7,029 nucleotides of DNA from Parvularculaceae bacterium (lineage in GTDB: Bacteria > Pseudomonadota > Alphaproteobacteria > Caulobacterales > Parvularculaceae), in the NCBI GenBank assembly GCA_013389125.1, contig JACADX010000026.1, forward strand, positions 1 to 7,029, written 5' to 3'. This document shows, piece by piece, positions 6,357 to 7,029 of this stretch; position 1 is the first letter of the stretch; the number at the start of each line of letters is the position of its first letter. The notes below the pieces were generated by a model that saw only the letters and a list, made by a program, of their open reading frames with translations, was not told the origin of the DNA and did no database searches. The translations under genes and the position numbers were made by a program.

Positions 6357-7029
6357 ATCTGCCAGCCTCTATAAAACGCAGAGGATTTCTTGGTTGGCCC
6401 CGGAAAAGCACTTCGTAATGCACGTGCGGGCCGGTGCTGCGACCGCTATTGCCAAGCTCGCCGACCTTCTGGTGCAGCTTCACCCGCTGACCTTCTTGTA
6501 CCGCGATCCGGTTAAGATGGGCGTAACGCGTGACGAAACCGTTGCCGTGGTCGATTTCCACGCACCGGCCGAAACCCTGCCGAACGCCGGCGAACTTGAC
6601 GAGGCCGGCCGCAGTCGCAGTGACCGGCGCCGCCCAGGCCGCTGAGAAGTCAATGCCGTGGTGGCTTGCGGCGCGCCCGTTGATTGGATCGCGGCGGACG
6701 CCGAATCCGCTCGTGAACTTGCGGCTGACTGTCAGCGGCGACGAAAGCGGGATCTTGTTCACCGCATCCTGCACCTCGCGGAGTTCATCGACCATCAGCG
6801 CGGCGCGGTTGGCATGGCGGAAGAATGCGGAAGAGGCGCTGGCGAGATTTGATGCGTCGATAAACGGCCCGCCTTGCGCAAGCACCATATTAGAGATTTT
6901 CGGCGATTCGACGAGATTTTCAGAGCCGACGCCGGTGCTCGCAAGGACAAGGCGAAGCTCGTCAATCTGCTTGGCGGCGGTCTCCTCTAGCGAGGCGAGC
7001 AGCAATACCTGCTCGACATAAAGATCCGC
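6340..7029 (-). CDS. M23 family metallopeptidase (LytM domain), partial: start beyond right edge
   Basis: This is a zinc endopeptidase that cuts peptide crosslinks in peptidoglycan, acting in the periplasm. The 229 visible residues run in frame from the window edge to TAA at 6342-6340. The TTG at 7005-7003 is in frame but unlikely to be the start, since the frame continues upstream. The visible N-terminal part (DLYVEQVLLLASLEETAAKQIDELR) looks helical, possibly coiled coil; the expected membrane anchor would lie outside the window. The LytM domain covers roughly the last 135 residues. The metal and catalytic residues are all present: HHGID (first His codon 6663-6661, Asp four residues on), the His of RYAHL, and HVH (6426-6418). 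It is therefore probably an active hydrolase, not a degenerate NlpD/EnvC-type amidase activator. Its tie to bactofilin resembles the LmdC-BacA pair of stalked and budding alphaproteobacteria; orthology to LmdC is inference. Confidence 0.92.
   Translation of the reverse strand, partial: ADLYVEQVLLLASLEETAAKQIDELRLVLASTGVGSENLVESPKISNMVLAQGGPFIDASNLASASSAFFRHANRAALMVDELREVQDAVNKIPLSSPLTVSRKFTSGFGVRRDPINGRAASHHGIDFSAAWAAPVTATAAGLVKFAGVRQGFGRCVEIDHGNGFVTRYAHLNRIAVQEGQRVKLHQKVGELGNSGRSTGPHVHYEVLFRGQPRNPLRFIEAGRYVFES

Overview
The window looks like chromosomal DNA of a GC-rich alphaproteobacterium, probably of the Hyphomicrobiales (Rhizobiales). The evidence is the gene order amidase (amiC-type), class A penicillin-binding protein 1a, then release factor 2, which is a familiar alphaproteobacterial arrangement (often next to rne). 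A bactofilin with the alphaproteobacterial MFSKxxK-type N-terminus points the same way. A methylotroph-like family is possible but cannot be shown from this sequence.

Layout. Positions 1-481 hold no gene I can support. This is a long leader ahead of the amidase, with five GANTC (CcrM-type) sites. On the + strand follow a secreted N-acetylmuramoyl-L-alanine amidase (482-1762), a bifunctional PBP1a (about 1877-4438) and prfB (4489-5596). prfB is split by the classic programmed +1 frameshift: an internal AGGAGG, then CTT TGA C. A caller that ignores the frameshift would start it at an internal ATG at 4652 and lose 54 residues. A 166-base convergent gap with two imperfect hairpins separates this block from two genes on the - strand. 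These are an M23 (LytM) endopeptidase whose start lies beyond the right edge (6340-7029) and a bactofilin (5763-6356), whose reading frames overlap by 17 bases.

Function. Four of the five genes act on cell wall or shape: PBP1a builds and crosslinks peptidoglycan, the amidase and the M23 peptidase cut it, and bactofilin is a membrane-bound scaffold known in related bacteria to work with M23 peptidases. RF2 is the exception and regulates itself through the UGA at its frameshift site. All catalytic residues I could check are present, and no gene looks broken. I see no mobile element, CRISPR array, tRNA or rRNA. I found no wholly new system; the frameshift, the overlapping bactofilin/M23 pair, the GANTC cluster and a C-terminal repeat in PBP1a are the points of most interest.
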